DNA of 64,000 nucleotides from Anthopleura xanthogrammica (Eukaryota; Cnidaria; Anthozoa; Actiniaria; Actiniidae): NCBI GenBank assembly GCA_964019055.1, contig OZ025213.1, positions 8,760,216 to 8,824,215 of the forward strand, read 5' to 3'. Shown piece by piece: positions 35,852 to 47,732 of this stretch (position 1 is its first letter; each line of letters starts with the position of its first letter). The notes under the pieces were generated by a model. It saw only the letters and a program-made list of their open reading frames with translations, ran no database searches and was not told where the DNA came from. The position numbers and the translations under genes were made by a program.

Positions 35852-37190
35852 AACTTTCTTGATCTCGTTTGGCTGTTCACTTGTATGAAACTGGGTTCCT
35901 CTCGTAGAAGATGAATTATGTGGCTTCGTTATGTCCTAGCTCCAATCATTAGTGGTTCTTAGAACTTCATCCGCCGTCACTCCTTGATTAGTCAAACTTA
36001 GTTACAATAATAAGTGCAATGAAAAATGTAAAAAAATAAAAAAATCCTAAGTGTCCTGTCAGCGAAGTTTGTTTTTCCAAAAGCAAGTCAAGAATCGAAG
36101 AATGCTAGCCAGGTGATTCGGAATCTAGGTGCGCAATGCATTGTTTGCCACAGCGAACAAGTATTTTTTATTATCTGTCGTCAAAACGAAATATTTTGCC
36201 ACCAACAAAGACGACATGCTAATTCTAAAAGATATTTGGTGAACCTTTCCACTGATGAGTTTTATTTTCTTTATTTTTGGGTAATTAAAAGCTGTTGTTT
36301 TTCGAGCTGAAAACCTAAAACAGAGCTATGAACTAAAAGTTCGCTAATCAGGGCTAATTCGGGCTGAGAGAACCGAAATCACCTGGTCTTCATAGCAAAA
36401 ATAAAGCTTAGTATAAAACCAGAGAAACTTCTGAAGAAAACAATTGCCTAGACGTTTGACATTGGAAGGGAAATAACTTTGTTTACACAACAAATTACGA
36501 ACTATGACCAAGTACATGTAAAATTGCTTCAAATTTGGAAACTTTCTTTGAATTTAAAACGTGTATTCTAAACGTGTAAGTTGATAACTGATAATTAATC
36601 AAAATTATTCTAATTCAAGTCAAAGCCATGTTATACTTGGTTTGACTGCCAAGACCATCATATCTAACTATGACTTAGGTAATTCCCAGGATGAGCGCGC
36701 GCGTTTTCGCGCCAAATCTACACTAATAACTTTATAAGAAATAAACTTGATTTAGTCGCACCCTTTTTCTTTTCTCGACGTTAAATAAAAGAGGTTTTAT
36801 CCCATATTTTCAAAACTGTTAAGTTAAATAAGATAAAAACCAATGTAAGTTTTTGCTTTGCTTGGTTTTCATTACTGATGGCTGATTTATGCATGTAATA
36901 TCATTCCTATTCAACTCCCACACTACGCTTACTCTGTGTACCTATATATAGGAAGTTGTGCGTAAGGTTCGTTTACGTTTCGTGGTGCTGACGTCATTAC
37001 CAAATAAACATTTATTATACAAATTGATTAAAGTTTTAGAAAAGCAAACACGAATTATTAAAAGGTTATTCAGCTGTGCAGATTATTGTGGATTTGGTTT
37101 TTTTATTTGATATAAGGAGGCTGGACCGCAAAATATCCCTGAAAGTGGTTTGGAAATATGGTAGACTATTATGTACAAGGGACCATTTCT
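35852..37190. other. No recognised gene
   Basis: AT-rich. Short frames only. No repeat boundary was identified. Confidence 0.35.
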
Positions 37191-37420
37191 TGTTACTTTC
37201 CTTTTTCCTTGGTTTTCATTCCCCCCTTTCTTCCCTTTTCCTTTCTTCCTTCCTTCCTTTTTTCTTTCTCTCTTTCTTTCTTTCCTTTTTTCTCTCTTTC
37301 TCTCATTCATTATTTTTCTTTTTGTTTCTTTTTACTCAGTCCTCTTTTCCATTCCTTATTTCTTTTTTGTTTCTTTGTTTCTTCCTTTTCTTCTTCCCTT
37401 CCTTCCTTCCATAACATCAA
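37190..37420 (+). repeat. Polypyrimidine tract
   Basis: About 230 bp almost entirely T and C with ttcc and tttc runs. A second, shorter one lies at about 37677-37775. Overlapping frames (up to 200 aa, Phe/Ser/Leu-rich) are composition artefacts. Confidence 0.85.
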
Positions 37421-38261
37421 GAGCGTATCCAGGATTTTCCAAAGGGGGCCTCACAAATTCGAAAAATCGCAATTTACTTTGTCCACTCCGAAACATCGAG
37501 CCGAATAAAGTAGGGAATTTTCAGCTAGTTATTGCTAGTTGGACTGTTCAGGAGATACTTCTGGAGGACATTATAATATCAAATCCCATTATCCCAAATC
37601 CCAAATCACCACAGACGGATTGTTTTATTAGTTATCAACCCCCTTCCCTAACTACATGTGCCCCTGTACATCATCCCTTTATATTGTTCTTTCTTCTCTT
37701 TTCTCTTTCTCTCTATTTCTCTCTTTCATTTTGTTTCTATTTCTTTTTTCTTTCATTTGTACTTTTTCCCTAGCTAGTCTAATTAAACGTTTTTGTCCGA
37801 AATTCTTGTTTGCAAATCCAATAATTCCAACTGTCTGCAGTGGTTAGCTCAGCTGCATATCTACGGATCCTGCGCTTCAAACCCACAAATAGTTTTCAAT
37901 AGTCTATGAAACCGTAGAGCAAACACAATATAAAATACTGTTTCGTACTCAAATTTGTTAAATGTCCAATGGTACTTGGTTTGTTTACGCTGTATTTTTT
38001 TAATTAGGACCATGGTTTATCCTATTTTGTTCAACTGAATGTATTTCCTCACTAATATCACTAATATTGCATGCAAGTTTGTGGGATAATATGTTGGAAG
38101 AAATATATATATTGGAAAATGTTTATGCTCATGAAGCTTTTTTCTTTGGATAAGTTTAAAATATGAGCAGTTGTGATAGTTGTTGTTGGTAACATTGTAC
38201 AGGCTCACAGTATAGTAGAATTATAGGGGCGGATCCAGCCAAAAATATAAGGAGGGCTTGA

Positions 38262-38286
38262 CTGAATGTTGTTGTTGTTGTTGTAA

Positions 38287-38354
<68 letters not shown>

Positions 38355-38735
38355 CTAGTAGTATTGGTGATGGTGGTAGTGGTGATGGTGGTGGTAGTGG
38401 TGGTGGTAGCAGTAGTAGTAGTAGTAGTGGTAGTGGTGATGGTGGAGTGGTAGTAGTAGTGGTAGTGGTGATGGTGTTGGTGGTGGTAGTATTGGTAGTG
38501 GTGATGGTGATGGTGGTAGTTGTGGTAGTTGTGATGATGGTGTTGGTGTTGGTAGTAGTAGTGGTAGTGGTGATGGTGATGGTGGTGGTGGTAGTATTGG
38601 TAGTGGTGATGGTGATGGTGGTGGTGGTAGTAGTAGTGGTGGTGGTGGTGGTAGTAGTAGTAGTTGTGATGATGGTGGTGGTGGTGGTAGTATTGGTAGT
38701 GGTGGTGATTGCGGTGGCGGTAGTAGTAGTACGCT
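38262..38735 (+). repeat. GTA/GTG trinucleotide array 1
   Basis: About 470 bp of tag, tgg and tga triplets, downstream of family-3 member 2 (transcribed from the other strand). A similar array lies in the same relative place by member 3 (41200-41460), with shared flanking strings (ttttgttg...gcctgttgc and ccctcctaac), so both belong to one duplicated block. Confidence 0.95.
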
Positions 38736-38867
38736 GTTGTTTTTTACTATTATATTATATTACTATTTATGTATTATATATATTATTACCAGTAACGCAG
38801 TTATGTTTTGTTGTTTGTTGTTTTGCGTGCCTGTTGCGCTTATTGTTTTTTTCATTGTCGTACAACC

Positions 38868-39610
38868 TTAACCAAACATTACTGTATTTGTAATGTTTCC
38901 CAAACACTTGGAAGACTGGAAACACATTAGAATATTGTGCCCCTCCTAACTTCGTTTCTAGCATGTAATGACCAACAGTAACCCGGTACGAAAATCCTTG
39001 CATAATAATAATAACAATAATATATTATTTACCCACATAACGCTCAAGAGTATTTTGCATGCTCGTTGAAATACGCACGTGCATATAACAACTATAAAAA
39101 AAAGCTAAATATAATATATATATATATAGAAAATATATAATAATACTATTAATAAGCGTGATTACTATTAAAAAAGGAGGGAGGCATCAATGAATAAAAA
39201 AGCAAAAAAAAAAATAATTGAAAATACTAATATAGAAACGAAAGTGCTAAAAGTAGTAAAACGAAATTTAAAAGAAAAATATGAATTATAAAAAATAAGA
39301 CTATACGACAAATAACCGAAGTTAAGAAAGAAAAACCAATTAAAAGTCTCACCAATTTTGCAGTTTGTTGTTGCTGTGAACTATTTCTTCGAATTCGTCT
39401 ACGAAACCTACGTCGTCCCCAATTCCCGTTTTTTCGGCGTTGTCGTGTTCCAGAATGGCGGGTTGTCCCATCTACCACCTTAGCACAAAGTTTGCCCAAT
39501 TGATCGACTGCATATTGTGCTCGATCAAGGTGAATATTAAGGAAGCTATCGACTTTATCTAGAATGACAAAACTTAACAGAAGTACCGAAAAAAGGGCTA
39601 ACTTGTTCAT
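38868..39610 (-). CDS. Family-3 secreted peptide precursor, member 2 (Arg-rich)
   Basis: Exon 1 is 39353-39610 (86 codons) and ends TTG|GTGAGA, phase 0. It encodes a signal peptide (MNKLALFSVLLLSFVI..., about 1-22), then FLNIHLDRAQYAVDQLGKLC, then a strongly basic stretch with NWGRRRFRRRIRR (about 63-75) and a Gln run. A candidate exon 2 at 38868-38945 (acceptor cgaagttag, 25 codons plus TAA, two Cys) shares its acceptor and first codons with member 3. Without splicing, the frame would run into a hydrophobic tail that looks intronic. The Arg-rich part resembles cationic antimicrobial peptides in composition only. Exon 1 is fairly sure, exon 2 is not. Confidence 0.5.
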
Positions 39611-40780
39611 ACTTTGAAGAAGAGGCTACCGATTTTTATCGCTGCGTCGATCGACTGAAATGGTTTATTCGTTGATGGAATAGTTGAAAATGAAGGTCAT
39701 GATATACTTGATGGGGTTACATAAAGCACAGGTGCATTCAAAGCTAAAATAAACACTTCATCAAAATGATGAACAAATAATCCGGTTTTTCTATTAATTA
39801 TTATGTGTGAACTAGCGGAAATCAAATCGTTAGCTCTATTAGGCGAAGCTCGCCAGCGCGGAGGACAGCAAATAGGGTCATGGAAATTAAATAAACAAAC
39901 AATATGATAGACAGAATAAGTATATATAGAAAACTAAAGTAGAGGACAGGAACTTAGAGCTGGCAATGTAATTAAAATAAGAACTTTAAGTGGAAAAAAT
40001 ATAAAAAAATAAAATGTAAAAAAAAACAACAGGCAAACAAAGGGGAAAAAAACGTTTAACTGTACATGCTCCCAAATCTTATCTGAACTGACGTGGGACA
40101 AGTTAAAGGTCTCAGCTAAAAGAAAAGAGTGTTTTTCCCACGCCAAAACTTAAGTTTTTTCACCAACAATGGATGAAAAACCATCAACCTTGTGCAAATA
40201 TGTGTGGCTAAGTTTTTCTCTAGGTTAATTAGTTTAATTTCGTGCAAAATTTGATGTTTGTTTAGATCGAAAACTAAAACGACAAAGTATCAAGCTACGA
40301 AGATATCTTGTTGTTTTTTTGGCTTGCCAGCGCGTACATATTTTGTAAATACAAATTATCGTCACTTTCTGTTAGTTTTTTGACGACTTCATTATTTGTC
40401 GAAATCCCTGAACTAATTACGAATTTTTATAATAGTTGAATGGAAAACTTCCTACTTCCATCAATTAATGTTTGCATATTACTCGAATGATGATTCTACG
40501 TAAAACTCTTCCGACTGTTGTTTTCATTTGGGTTTTGTTTTTTTCATGAATTTTCATGATATATATATTTATTTATCTCGGTCATTGTCGAGATTACGCC
40601 ATGGGCTCTCAATCCTAAATAAATCCTGGGCGCCTTATGTCAGGAATAATATATTTACAGAAGTTGTTAATCTACTCAGTTGCCAGGGACGGTGGAACAC
40701 CTTTTAAAGTGTGATGGGAGGGGGCCCGGGGACTAGTATGCAAGAAAATATTAGAAAATATGAAAGAATAATATGCATTA
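39611..40780. other. No recognised gene
   Basis: AT-rich spacer. Part of it (about 40150-40460) resembles 41960-42240 (strings caaccttgtgcaaatat and aagctacgaa), so it is upstream sequence of the member 2/3 duplication. Confidence 0.4.
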
Positions 40781-41100
40781 GTATAAATACAAGGGTGATT
40801 ATACAAAATCGCGCGCTCTGATTGGTTTTCTATCTCGGATTATCAGCCGATAATCACCTTTTCGGACAAAATGGCTGTCAGCGTGACCGTCGCGCTTTTA
40901 AAAAATAAAATATTTTCACTTTCAATGTTGTTTCCTTCTTTCTTTTTTGAAATAATCACCTTTTTATTTATACTAAAACAATTATTCACCTCAAGCTCAG
41001 TGGTTATCGATGAATATTTACCTCGCAGCTCGAAGACTCGCCGCTCGGTAAATATTCATCGATAATCACTTCGCCTTCGGCGAATAACTGCTAAATAAGC
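40781..41100. other. CCAAT-containing possible element
   Basis: It contains gattggttttc, ccgataatcacc, and at about 40996-41070 a pair gatgaatatttacc / ggtaaatattcatc plus cttcgccttcggcgaa stems. It looks like a small inverted-repeat element with promoter-like motifs, but I could not set its ends. Confidence 0.3.
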
Positions 41101-41199
41101 ACTGGGGTGCTCAGCCGTCCCTGGTTGTGATAGTAGTCGTTGGTAATATTATAGGTTACTTTGGTTGTTTTTTTATTGGGATTTTGTGGTTGTGGTTGT

Positions 41200-41245
41200 A
41201 GTAGTAGTAGTAGTAGCAGTAGTAATAGTAGTAGTAGTAATAGTG

Positions 41246-41293
<48 letters not shown>

Positions 41294-41294
41294 C

Positions 41295-41338
<44 letters not shown>

Positions 41339-41339
41339 C

Positions 41340-41386
<47 letters not shown>

Positions 41387-41399
41387 ATAGTAATAGTAA

Positions 41400-41434
<35 letters not shown>

Positions 41435-41460
41435 CTAGTAGTAGTAGTAGTAGTAGTAGT
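41200..41460 (+). repeat. GTA trinucleotide array 2
   Basis: About 260 bp of agt/tag triplets with scattered aat and gct interruptions. Frames of Leu, Ser or Val runs are artefacts. A C-run follows at about 41561-41580. Confidence 0.97.
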
Positions 41461-41616
41461 TTTCGTAATGTAGCATTAAGGTTGTTGTGTTTTGGTGTTT
41501 GTGTTTTGTTGCCTGTTGCAGTTATCATTGCTGCTGCTGTAGGGTTTCTTTTCTTTTCTTCCCCCCCCCCCCCCCCCCCCATCTTTTAATATCAAAAGAA
41601 CTGTGTTATTCATAGT

Positions 41617-41895
41617 TTATCCCCTGCACTGGGAAAAATGGAAACCCAGTAGACTATTCTGCCCCTCCTAACGAGATATCGATTGTAAAAGGAAAAAATT
41701 AAAAGTCCAGCTCACCAATTTTGCATTGACTTCTTGATTCTGGCCGGGTGTGATATCCTTTATCGCTTTACAAACTTGGTTCAACTGATTGACCGTATAT
41801 TGTATTCGATCAATGTTAACACTAAGGATGCTTTCGACTTCATCTACTAGAACAAAACTTAACAGAAATATCGAAAAAATAGTGAACGTTTTCAT
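41617..41895 (-). CDS. Family-3 secreted peptide precursor, member 3
   Basis: Exon 1 is 41716-41895 (60 codons, donor TTG|GTGAGC, phase 0), taking the ATG at 41895 (MKTFTIFSIFLLSFVLV) rather than the one 10 codons earlier, because it begins the signal peptide as in member 2. The mature start is ILSVNIDRIQYTVNQLNQVC, followed by a short hydrophilic stretch. It lacks the Arg-rich stretch of member 2 but keeps the AKL end. Candidate exon 2 is 41617-41667 (16 codons plus TAA). The implied intron is only 48 bp, so the join is uncertain. It is a tandem paralogue of member 2. Confidence 0.42.
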
Positions 41896-41925
41896 TCTTT
41901 GGAAGAAGTTTTCGACTTGTATCAC

Positions 41926-42827
41926 TGTGTCAGATGAAGCTCAAATCTAAACACCTCTGCTTTTCAATGGATAAAACTAATCAACCTTGTGCAAATATAT
42001 GCTACGATTTTCTTGGGTTTAATTAATTTAATATCGTGCAAACGCTGCTGTTTATTCAAGGCAAAACGAAAAACTATCAAGCTACGAATTACTCCAAAAA
42101 AGGAATAATGTCCAAAACGTCATTATAGTTACAAATTTTCTCAGATTTTTCGTAAGTTTCCTTCTTATTCACTTGTTGTATTCAACTTATTGGTCAACAC
42201 ATTCCCAACTAGTAATTACTAGTCGTTATCATTTTTACGAATATATTGCACAACTTGTTTTCACGCTTGCTTAAAGGCTGGGAAGCGTTCTTAAAGAGCT
42301 ACTTTCTCGTTTATTGTGTAAAAAGAAATATTGGGATTAGAAGTAAAGAAATTGAAATCCTCAACAGGAAGAGGAGAAGACTTGTATAAACATTTGATTC
42401 AGTTAATCAATATACAAATATTTGGTGTAGTGGTGTAAATAGTGGTTGAAAACAACAAGAAGATACCTGCTCATTTTAATTTTTCAAGTTTTCCAAAACA
42501 ACCAACATGAGGATCAAAAGTTTCATCTTGGTCAGATTGGTTCCCAACCCCGTGCTTAAAAAAACTTCCCCAATGATGATATAAGGCGGTTATATAACTT
42601 AGTCCTCGCTAGATATGAGATATATCAACCCTCGGGTCGATATACATCTCATATCCACCACGATAACGGTATAACCTTTACTTAATCTAAACCGACCTTA
42701 TATATTTTCACATAAGCTCGGTTTCCTTCGTTCTTTTCGGTTGAGTATATCGCATATCTCCTGGCCTAATTCCCAAGTGGCTCAAAGCCGGGAAAGATTC
42801 CAGTTAAGATTTGGGGCTAATGAGCTG
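41926..42827. other. No recognised gene; short palindrome
   Basis: Apart from upstream sequence shared with 40150-40460, it holds gatatgagatatatc ... gatatacatctcatatc (about 42610-42656), a palindrome flanked by AT-rich DNA. Confidence 0.4.
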
Positions 42828-42934
42828 ATTAAATATGCAGTGGGGAATAAACATTAGTATGCAAGGGGAATATGTTATATATATGGAATATTCTCCTTGC
42901 ATACTAATGTATATTCCCCCTGCATATTTGATTA
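42828..42934. mobile_element. Hairpin MITE of 107 bp
   Basis: The left arm begins ttaaatatgcag and the right arm ends in its near-complement. acattagtatgcaagg pairs with ccttgcatactaatgt around a short AT-rich loop. It is a small foldback element with no coding. Confidence 0.7.
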
Positions 42935-43805
42935 ACAGGGGTTTGACAATGTGTCAGTGTAAGTACAACTAAGGGTTGGTTCTGTATACACCAATACTGC
43001 CCGCAGATGAAATTTTACTGAAACACCAGGTGAAATATCTAGTGTTCTTGCGATACCCCCTGGGGTCTCATTCTTCAAAGGACTACGCATGTTCAAGACA
43101 ACATTGAGTATATATAAATACTGATCTTATAAAATAACTTGCTACTAAATTTAGTGAGAAATCCAATGTTTCAAAGCTTTAGTTTTCCACTCTATAATAT
43201 TCAACATTTGATTTTGAACTACTCATATTTATTTGTTCGTCTCGTTGTTCTTCTCGATGATTACTTCCTTGCACAGAGTGGTTATTCCACGCGAGACATT
43301 CGGGTTTTTTTTTCACCAAACCTCTTTTTGTTGTAGAGATAGTAAAAGTTTTCTAAATATGAAAATTAGCAACTGATGACATCATTGGCTGGACACTGAA
43401 TCAGTTCACAAAACATATAATAAAGAATATCTCTGTAAGAATTAAAAAAAAATGACTAAAAACTTCACATGATTAATGTACTTGTTAAGACAGACTAGCT
43501 AAATCCTTAGGAGGGAACTAACCAATCAGCGCGAAGTGAACATGCACAACTTGTTAGCGCCACCCCGAGGGGAAAAAGTTAGTGCATCAATACTAGCCTT
43601 ACCGGGATAGGGTGCTGTCTATGTTTTTCAATCAAAAAACGAAAATCAAATAAAATGTGAAAAAAATCTTTAAAAACTTAACAATGAATATGTAATGAAG
43701 CTGATTTAAAAGATAAATTGGCTAAAAGAAAATCTTCTTTAAACTTCGAGACTCAAACATGGTTATTAATAAGCAGGACAAGGTACCCCTCCCTGTTATA
43801 AGTTT

Positions 43806-44072
43806 TTAATCAAAGCGTTTTTTTTTTGCTTTGCGAGCTCCTTCTGTTGAGTCGTTCCTTCGAAGGAGCTCGTTGAAGCGAACTTCTAGCCCATGATATC
43901 GCGACATTATCCACTTCAAGTCCAGGGTTTTGGCTTTTGCTTCCTCTAGAAGGGCAATTGAAGCAAGTTGAGCTGCTCTGACCATTTTTATAACCGCTAC
44001 GGATCTTCGCAGACTCTCTATTTTAGACTTTAACTTTGAAGTGTCGAGAGCGTCGTTGATGGTACAACACAA
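43806..44072 (-). pseudogene. 88-aa helical ORF with upstream frameshift
   Basis: The frame is rich in Lys, Arg, Leu and Ala and looks helical or coiled-coil (for example QLASIALLEEAKAKTLDLKW), with a basic end KAKKKRFD and a stop. Upstream on the same strand (about 44100-44220) an open stretch in another frame contains LNVNPYFRQARLEILDDN and appears to continue the same protein across a one-base shift near 44100. This could be a broken gene, an unseen intron or a fragment of an old element. No family was recognised. Confidence 0.3.
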
Positions 44073-44229
44073 TTCCAGATATTCAAGCAGAGTGACAGTA
44101 TTGGATATTTTTTAGTATAAAGAACTCGTCGCATATTTCAGACGCAGAAATATTATCATCAAGTATCTCTAAGCGGGCCTGACGAAAATATGGATTGACA
44201 TTCAAAAGCTCAGCTACATTGATTTGTTT

Positions 44230-45600
44230 TAGCCTGTGGACGCGTGTAAAGACGATGCGAAGGGTAATGAGCGAGTGGTGTCTAGATAATGAAGACCTTC
44301 GATATATGATTTAGAACAAAATGCACAAGAGAAAACACGATGCGAACCCAGAGAACGGACTTCTAATTTTTAAATAGAGCGCTAGCTACTGTGTTCTCAA
44401 ACGAGCAAATGAAGATAATATGAAATCATCCTATTCTCGTGAATGTTACAAGGTCTATAAACGTTTTACTCTTTCCCCGTGAATATACCATCATGTTATA
44501 CATTCACATATGAAGTTATCACTTTTTGGAAATAAAGAAAAATAAATGATTTTAATTATTTTTCCATCGTGAATTCTAAATTTTAATCAAACAAACCTGA
44601 ATATTTCTTTTTACGGCAAAGTTGTTTCGCCAAATAGAGCTTTGGGGCTTTCCCTGCAGCCTTTTTATGTTTTTGAGCGACACCGCATTGCAGATATGCA
44701 CGGGCTCAATGCTAACAAGTTTTGAGGTTAGTCATGCAGGCCTGGTTACAAAAAATTAACTAGGACACTTATCGTTTTATGATTGATGACGTCATCATTC
44801 GCTAATTTGCATATTTGGAAAACTTTTGATATCTTAGCAACTAAAAGAGATATCAACAAACAGTAAACATTATTCTGATTTTTTTAAACTCTTCCATGTT
44901 ATTGTTAAAACTTGAAGGAAAGTCTTTCGTTTCATATACATTTTGATGAAATTTATCCATCTAATTGAGAGTGTGGCGTGACTCCTCCCGACCACCATTG
45001 TTTGGCATCCACCCCTAAAACTGTTTAGCATGCCCCAACGAATATTTGTACCAAGTTTATTGCTTGTATTCAAAAGTGCACGATCTTTGCTATTTTTGTC
45101 GCTAACAGATCTAGACCTGACTATTTCACGTGACGTCAAAGCAACTCAATTTGGAGGACGAAACAAAAGAATTTCACTCCCCTGACAATAGACCATTTTC
45201 GAGATGCGCGAGCGCTTTCAAAAATATCGCAGGCGCAGACATGAAAAAGAGACATTTTCGGGCAAGATCACGCGCGCTACGCGCTTGGGCCATAAGGCAG
45301 TGGGGAAAAACTCGGTCCATAACTTATGGTACGGACCTCGAACTCGGTTAATAAGAGCTATATATCTTGGTTGATTTCTTGATTATTTAGCACACTTTCT
45401 TCTTCGATAACCCATTTTTTTAATATATGATATATTTTTCAGATTTTATTTCCGTCTAGCACATTTATCTAGATTTAGCTCCCTGTGAATATTTATGGAC
45501 GTTTTTTGATTCGCTTGAGCAATTCGTTGAAGCAAAAGAGCAAGAAACACACTATTTATCAGTATAACAGTGTCACTACCGTATATGGAAAGATTTCTAG
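44230..45600. other. Repeat-like interval without a clear gene
   Basis: It includes a GC-richer patch (45180-45330: cgagatgcgcgagcgc, cgcgcgctacgcgcttgg) inside a 73-aa frame at 45130-45351 that I take to be an element fragment. Nothing else was recognised. Confidence 0.3.
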
Positions 45601-45745
45601 CACAAATCAAATTGGTGGCCACTTAAATATCCATATCTTTGTCATATCTGTATCATAACTATATCATATCGAGCGTGAGTACACCCATTGTAGACTCAAT
45701 TAAGCATGAGTGAGATAGCGAGGATCTAATATCACTTTCACTTAC

Positions 45746-45946
45746 AGTTCTCCTGTTTCTAAATCTCCTAAAACGGCGATAGCGGCGACGTCCAGGGCGC
45801 CAATATGGTGCTTTGGAAGAGCAGTACTTGACAAATCTTTCAATCTGCTCTTCTGGAAGCTTTTGTATATCAATTGAAAGATAAGAATCTACCACTATAA
45901 GCTGAGCGATCAAACATAAAAACAATATCAGGAGAATGGACTTCAT
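45746..45946 (-). CDS. Family-3 secreted peptide precursor, member 4 (Arg-rich), exon 1
   Basis: The first exon of 67 codons ends at ACT|GTAAGT, phase 0. The product has a signal peptide (MKSILLILFLCLIAQLIVVDS, given here only as far as its cleavage point at about residue 21), then YLSIDIQKLPEEQIERFVKYC, then APYWRPGRRRYRRFRRF and a run of Arg. The W-x-x-G-R-R-R string resembles those of member 2 and family 1. The high Arg/aromatic content is typical of membrane-active cationic peptides. I could not find a convincing second exon. Read without splicing, the frame stops at 45659 (95 aa). tatatat at 46019-46025, about 73 bp upstream, may be its TATA box. Confidence 0.5.
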
Positions 45947-46018
45947 TTTTAGATGTACATTACATCAGCTATACATGTACAATACTAAGAATGAATGAAC
46001 AAAGTCGTGCATTCTCGG

Positions 46019-46025
46019 TATATAT
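46019..46025 (-). promoter_or_regulatory. Possible TATA box, family-3 member 4
   Basis: tatatat about 73 bp before the ATG at 45946, at a spacing similar to the boxes of families 1 and 2. Confidence 0.35.
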
Positions 46026-46680
46026 GTAGAACGTAGTGTCGGAAAGGGTTTTCGACAAGGATGACAAGCTTGTGTGCAGGATGTACTGTTGTTGAATTTC
46101 TTTGCTGGTTTTTTGATGTGTTGTCGGTATTCGTTGACTTCTCAACAGGAACACACACACATATGAAACACCGTTAACTTTTGACCACCTTTCGATGACA
46201 TTGTATCCTTTAGAGTTCCGAAGCAACGCAGGTTTAATTGTAACGATCAAACAATACTTTTCTTTTTAAATGTTTTTTCTGTGTTTCAAGTTTTTACCGA
46301 TAAACTACTAGCTTTAGGTAGCTCAGCAACTACTATAACTGGTTAGTATGTTGCCATAGTAACCACTATAATAACTATTGACTACTAGCAATGTTTCGGC
46401 ACAGCCCCCAACCCCCCACCCCCAACCCAGGCCGCATAGGCCTCCAAAGGAGCACTTTGAGCACTTTGTTTAATTTTGCACTTGGAATGGGAGTCCTGTG
46501 TTAGTGAGTATGTGGTCATTACAAACAGCGGTATTCGTAGGATCATGTAAAACAATGAGATGGGTCCTGCGCACTCATTCAATAGTGCACACAGAGGGTG
46601 ACACACGCGTTGGATTAATTGTCGTAATGTCTTATTGATAAACCATTTTCTACCTTGGTTCCCAAAATTTCTTGCTTACT

Positions 46681-46897
46681 TGGTTGCTGTTGTTGTTGCT
46701 GTTGTTGTTGTTGTTGTTGTTGTTGCTGTTGTTGTGTTTGTTGTTGTTGTTGTTGTTGCTGCTGTTGTTGTTGCTGTTGTTGTTGTTGCTGTTGTTGTGT
46801 TTGTTTTTGTTGTTGTTGCTGTTGTTGTTGTTGTTGTTGTTGTTGTTGCTGTTGTTGTGTTTGTTGTTGTTGTTGTTGTTGCTGTTGTTGTTGTTGT
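46681..46897 (+). repeat. (TTG)n/(TGC)n trinucleotide array
   Basis: About 215 bp of ttg triplets with tgc and tgtttg variants. All frames through it (Leu, Cys, Val, Asn runs) are artefacts. Confidence 0.97.
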
Positions 46898-46929
46898 CTT
46901 CTATGTAAAGCAATATTTTACATCACATG

Positions 46930-47730
46930 TGATTTGCCTAGCCGGAACAATTTTTATCCACTTTAAACATCTACAATAATGCTAATATCCAGCTAAATAC
47001 TACAAACTTACTGAACATTTCGTATCTAGATAATGCTTTTGCAAGAAGAACGGAAAGGAAAATCATTGCTAAAAAAAAACAAGGAATTTCACTTATGCAA
47101 CTTTCATTGTTACAAGCGACTGAGCATAAGTTTACCATCAACAACAAATGTTATCATCAAGGCGCTGTTACCAACAATTGAGATAGCAAGAGGGTAGTTC
47201 ACGGTAGGCCCCGTGACCGTTTGGCTAATATCACACGTCGCATACTTTAAAGCACTTTTTGCGCCATTACGTCATTCTCACTTCAAATGTAACACCAACA
47301 AATTTCACTTCAGCTTGCGCTCCAAGAAAGAAGGGACTCTGATACCTGTTGTTCGGGGGGGGGGGGGAGTGAATGGAAGGCGAGAAAAGGAGAGGGAAGT
47401 TAAGGGAAGGGATGATTTTTTACCATGCAGGTGCCCGGCAGAATGGTCCAGAATTACAGAAGTTGGTTATTGGAAAGCCTTGAATTTGTGTACTAATCTT
47501 TTCCTCCAAATTGATATACAAGTTTCTAAGAGTTTCACCTTACGAATAAGAATTTTGGAAAACATTTAGAATATGCCCATTTTCTCCAATAGAAGTTTCG
47601 CATTTTCAGTACTAAAATTTACCGAACCTAAAAACCACCAAAAGAAACGATTTTTGCTGCCTTTTCAGTAAAGATTCAAATCTATTTTACGAACTAGAGA
47701 ACAATAAGAACATGCAAAGGACCATAAATA
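46930..47730. other. No recognised gene
   Basis: Contains a G-run at about 47356-47367. The 118-aa frame at 47213-47569 has no recognised domain. Confidence 0.35.
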
Positions 47731-47732
47731 AG

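Noticed and set aside
37171..37773. 200-aa Phe/Leu/Ser-rich protein
   Set aside because: Polypyrimidine tract; overlapping frames are equally open.
38258..38893. 211-aa Ser/Val-rich protein
   Set aside because: Runs through the GTA/GTG trinucleotide array; no domain outside the repeat.
42490..42600. Short ATG frame starting MRIKSFILV near 42506
   Set aside because: No real signal peptide and it stops after about 25 codons.
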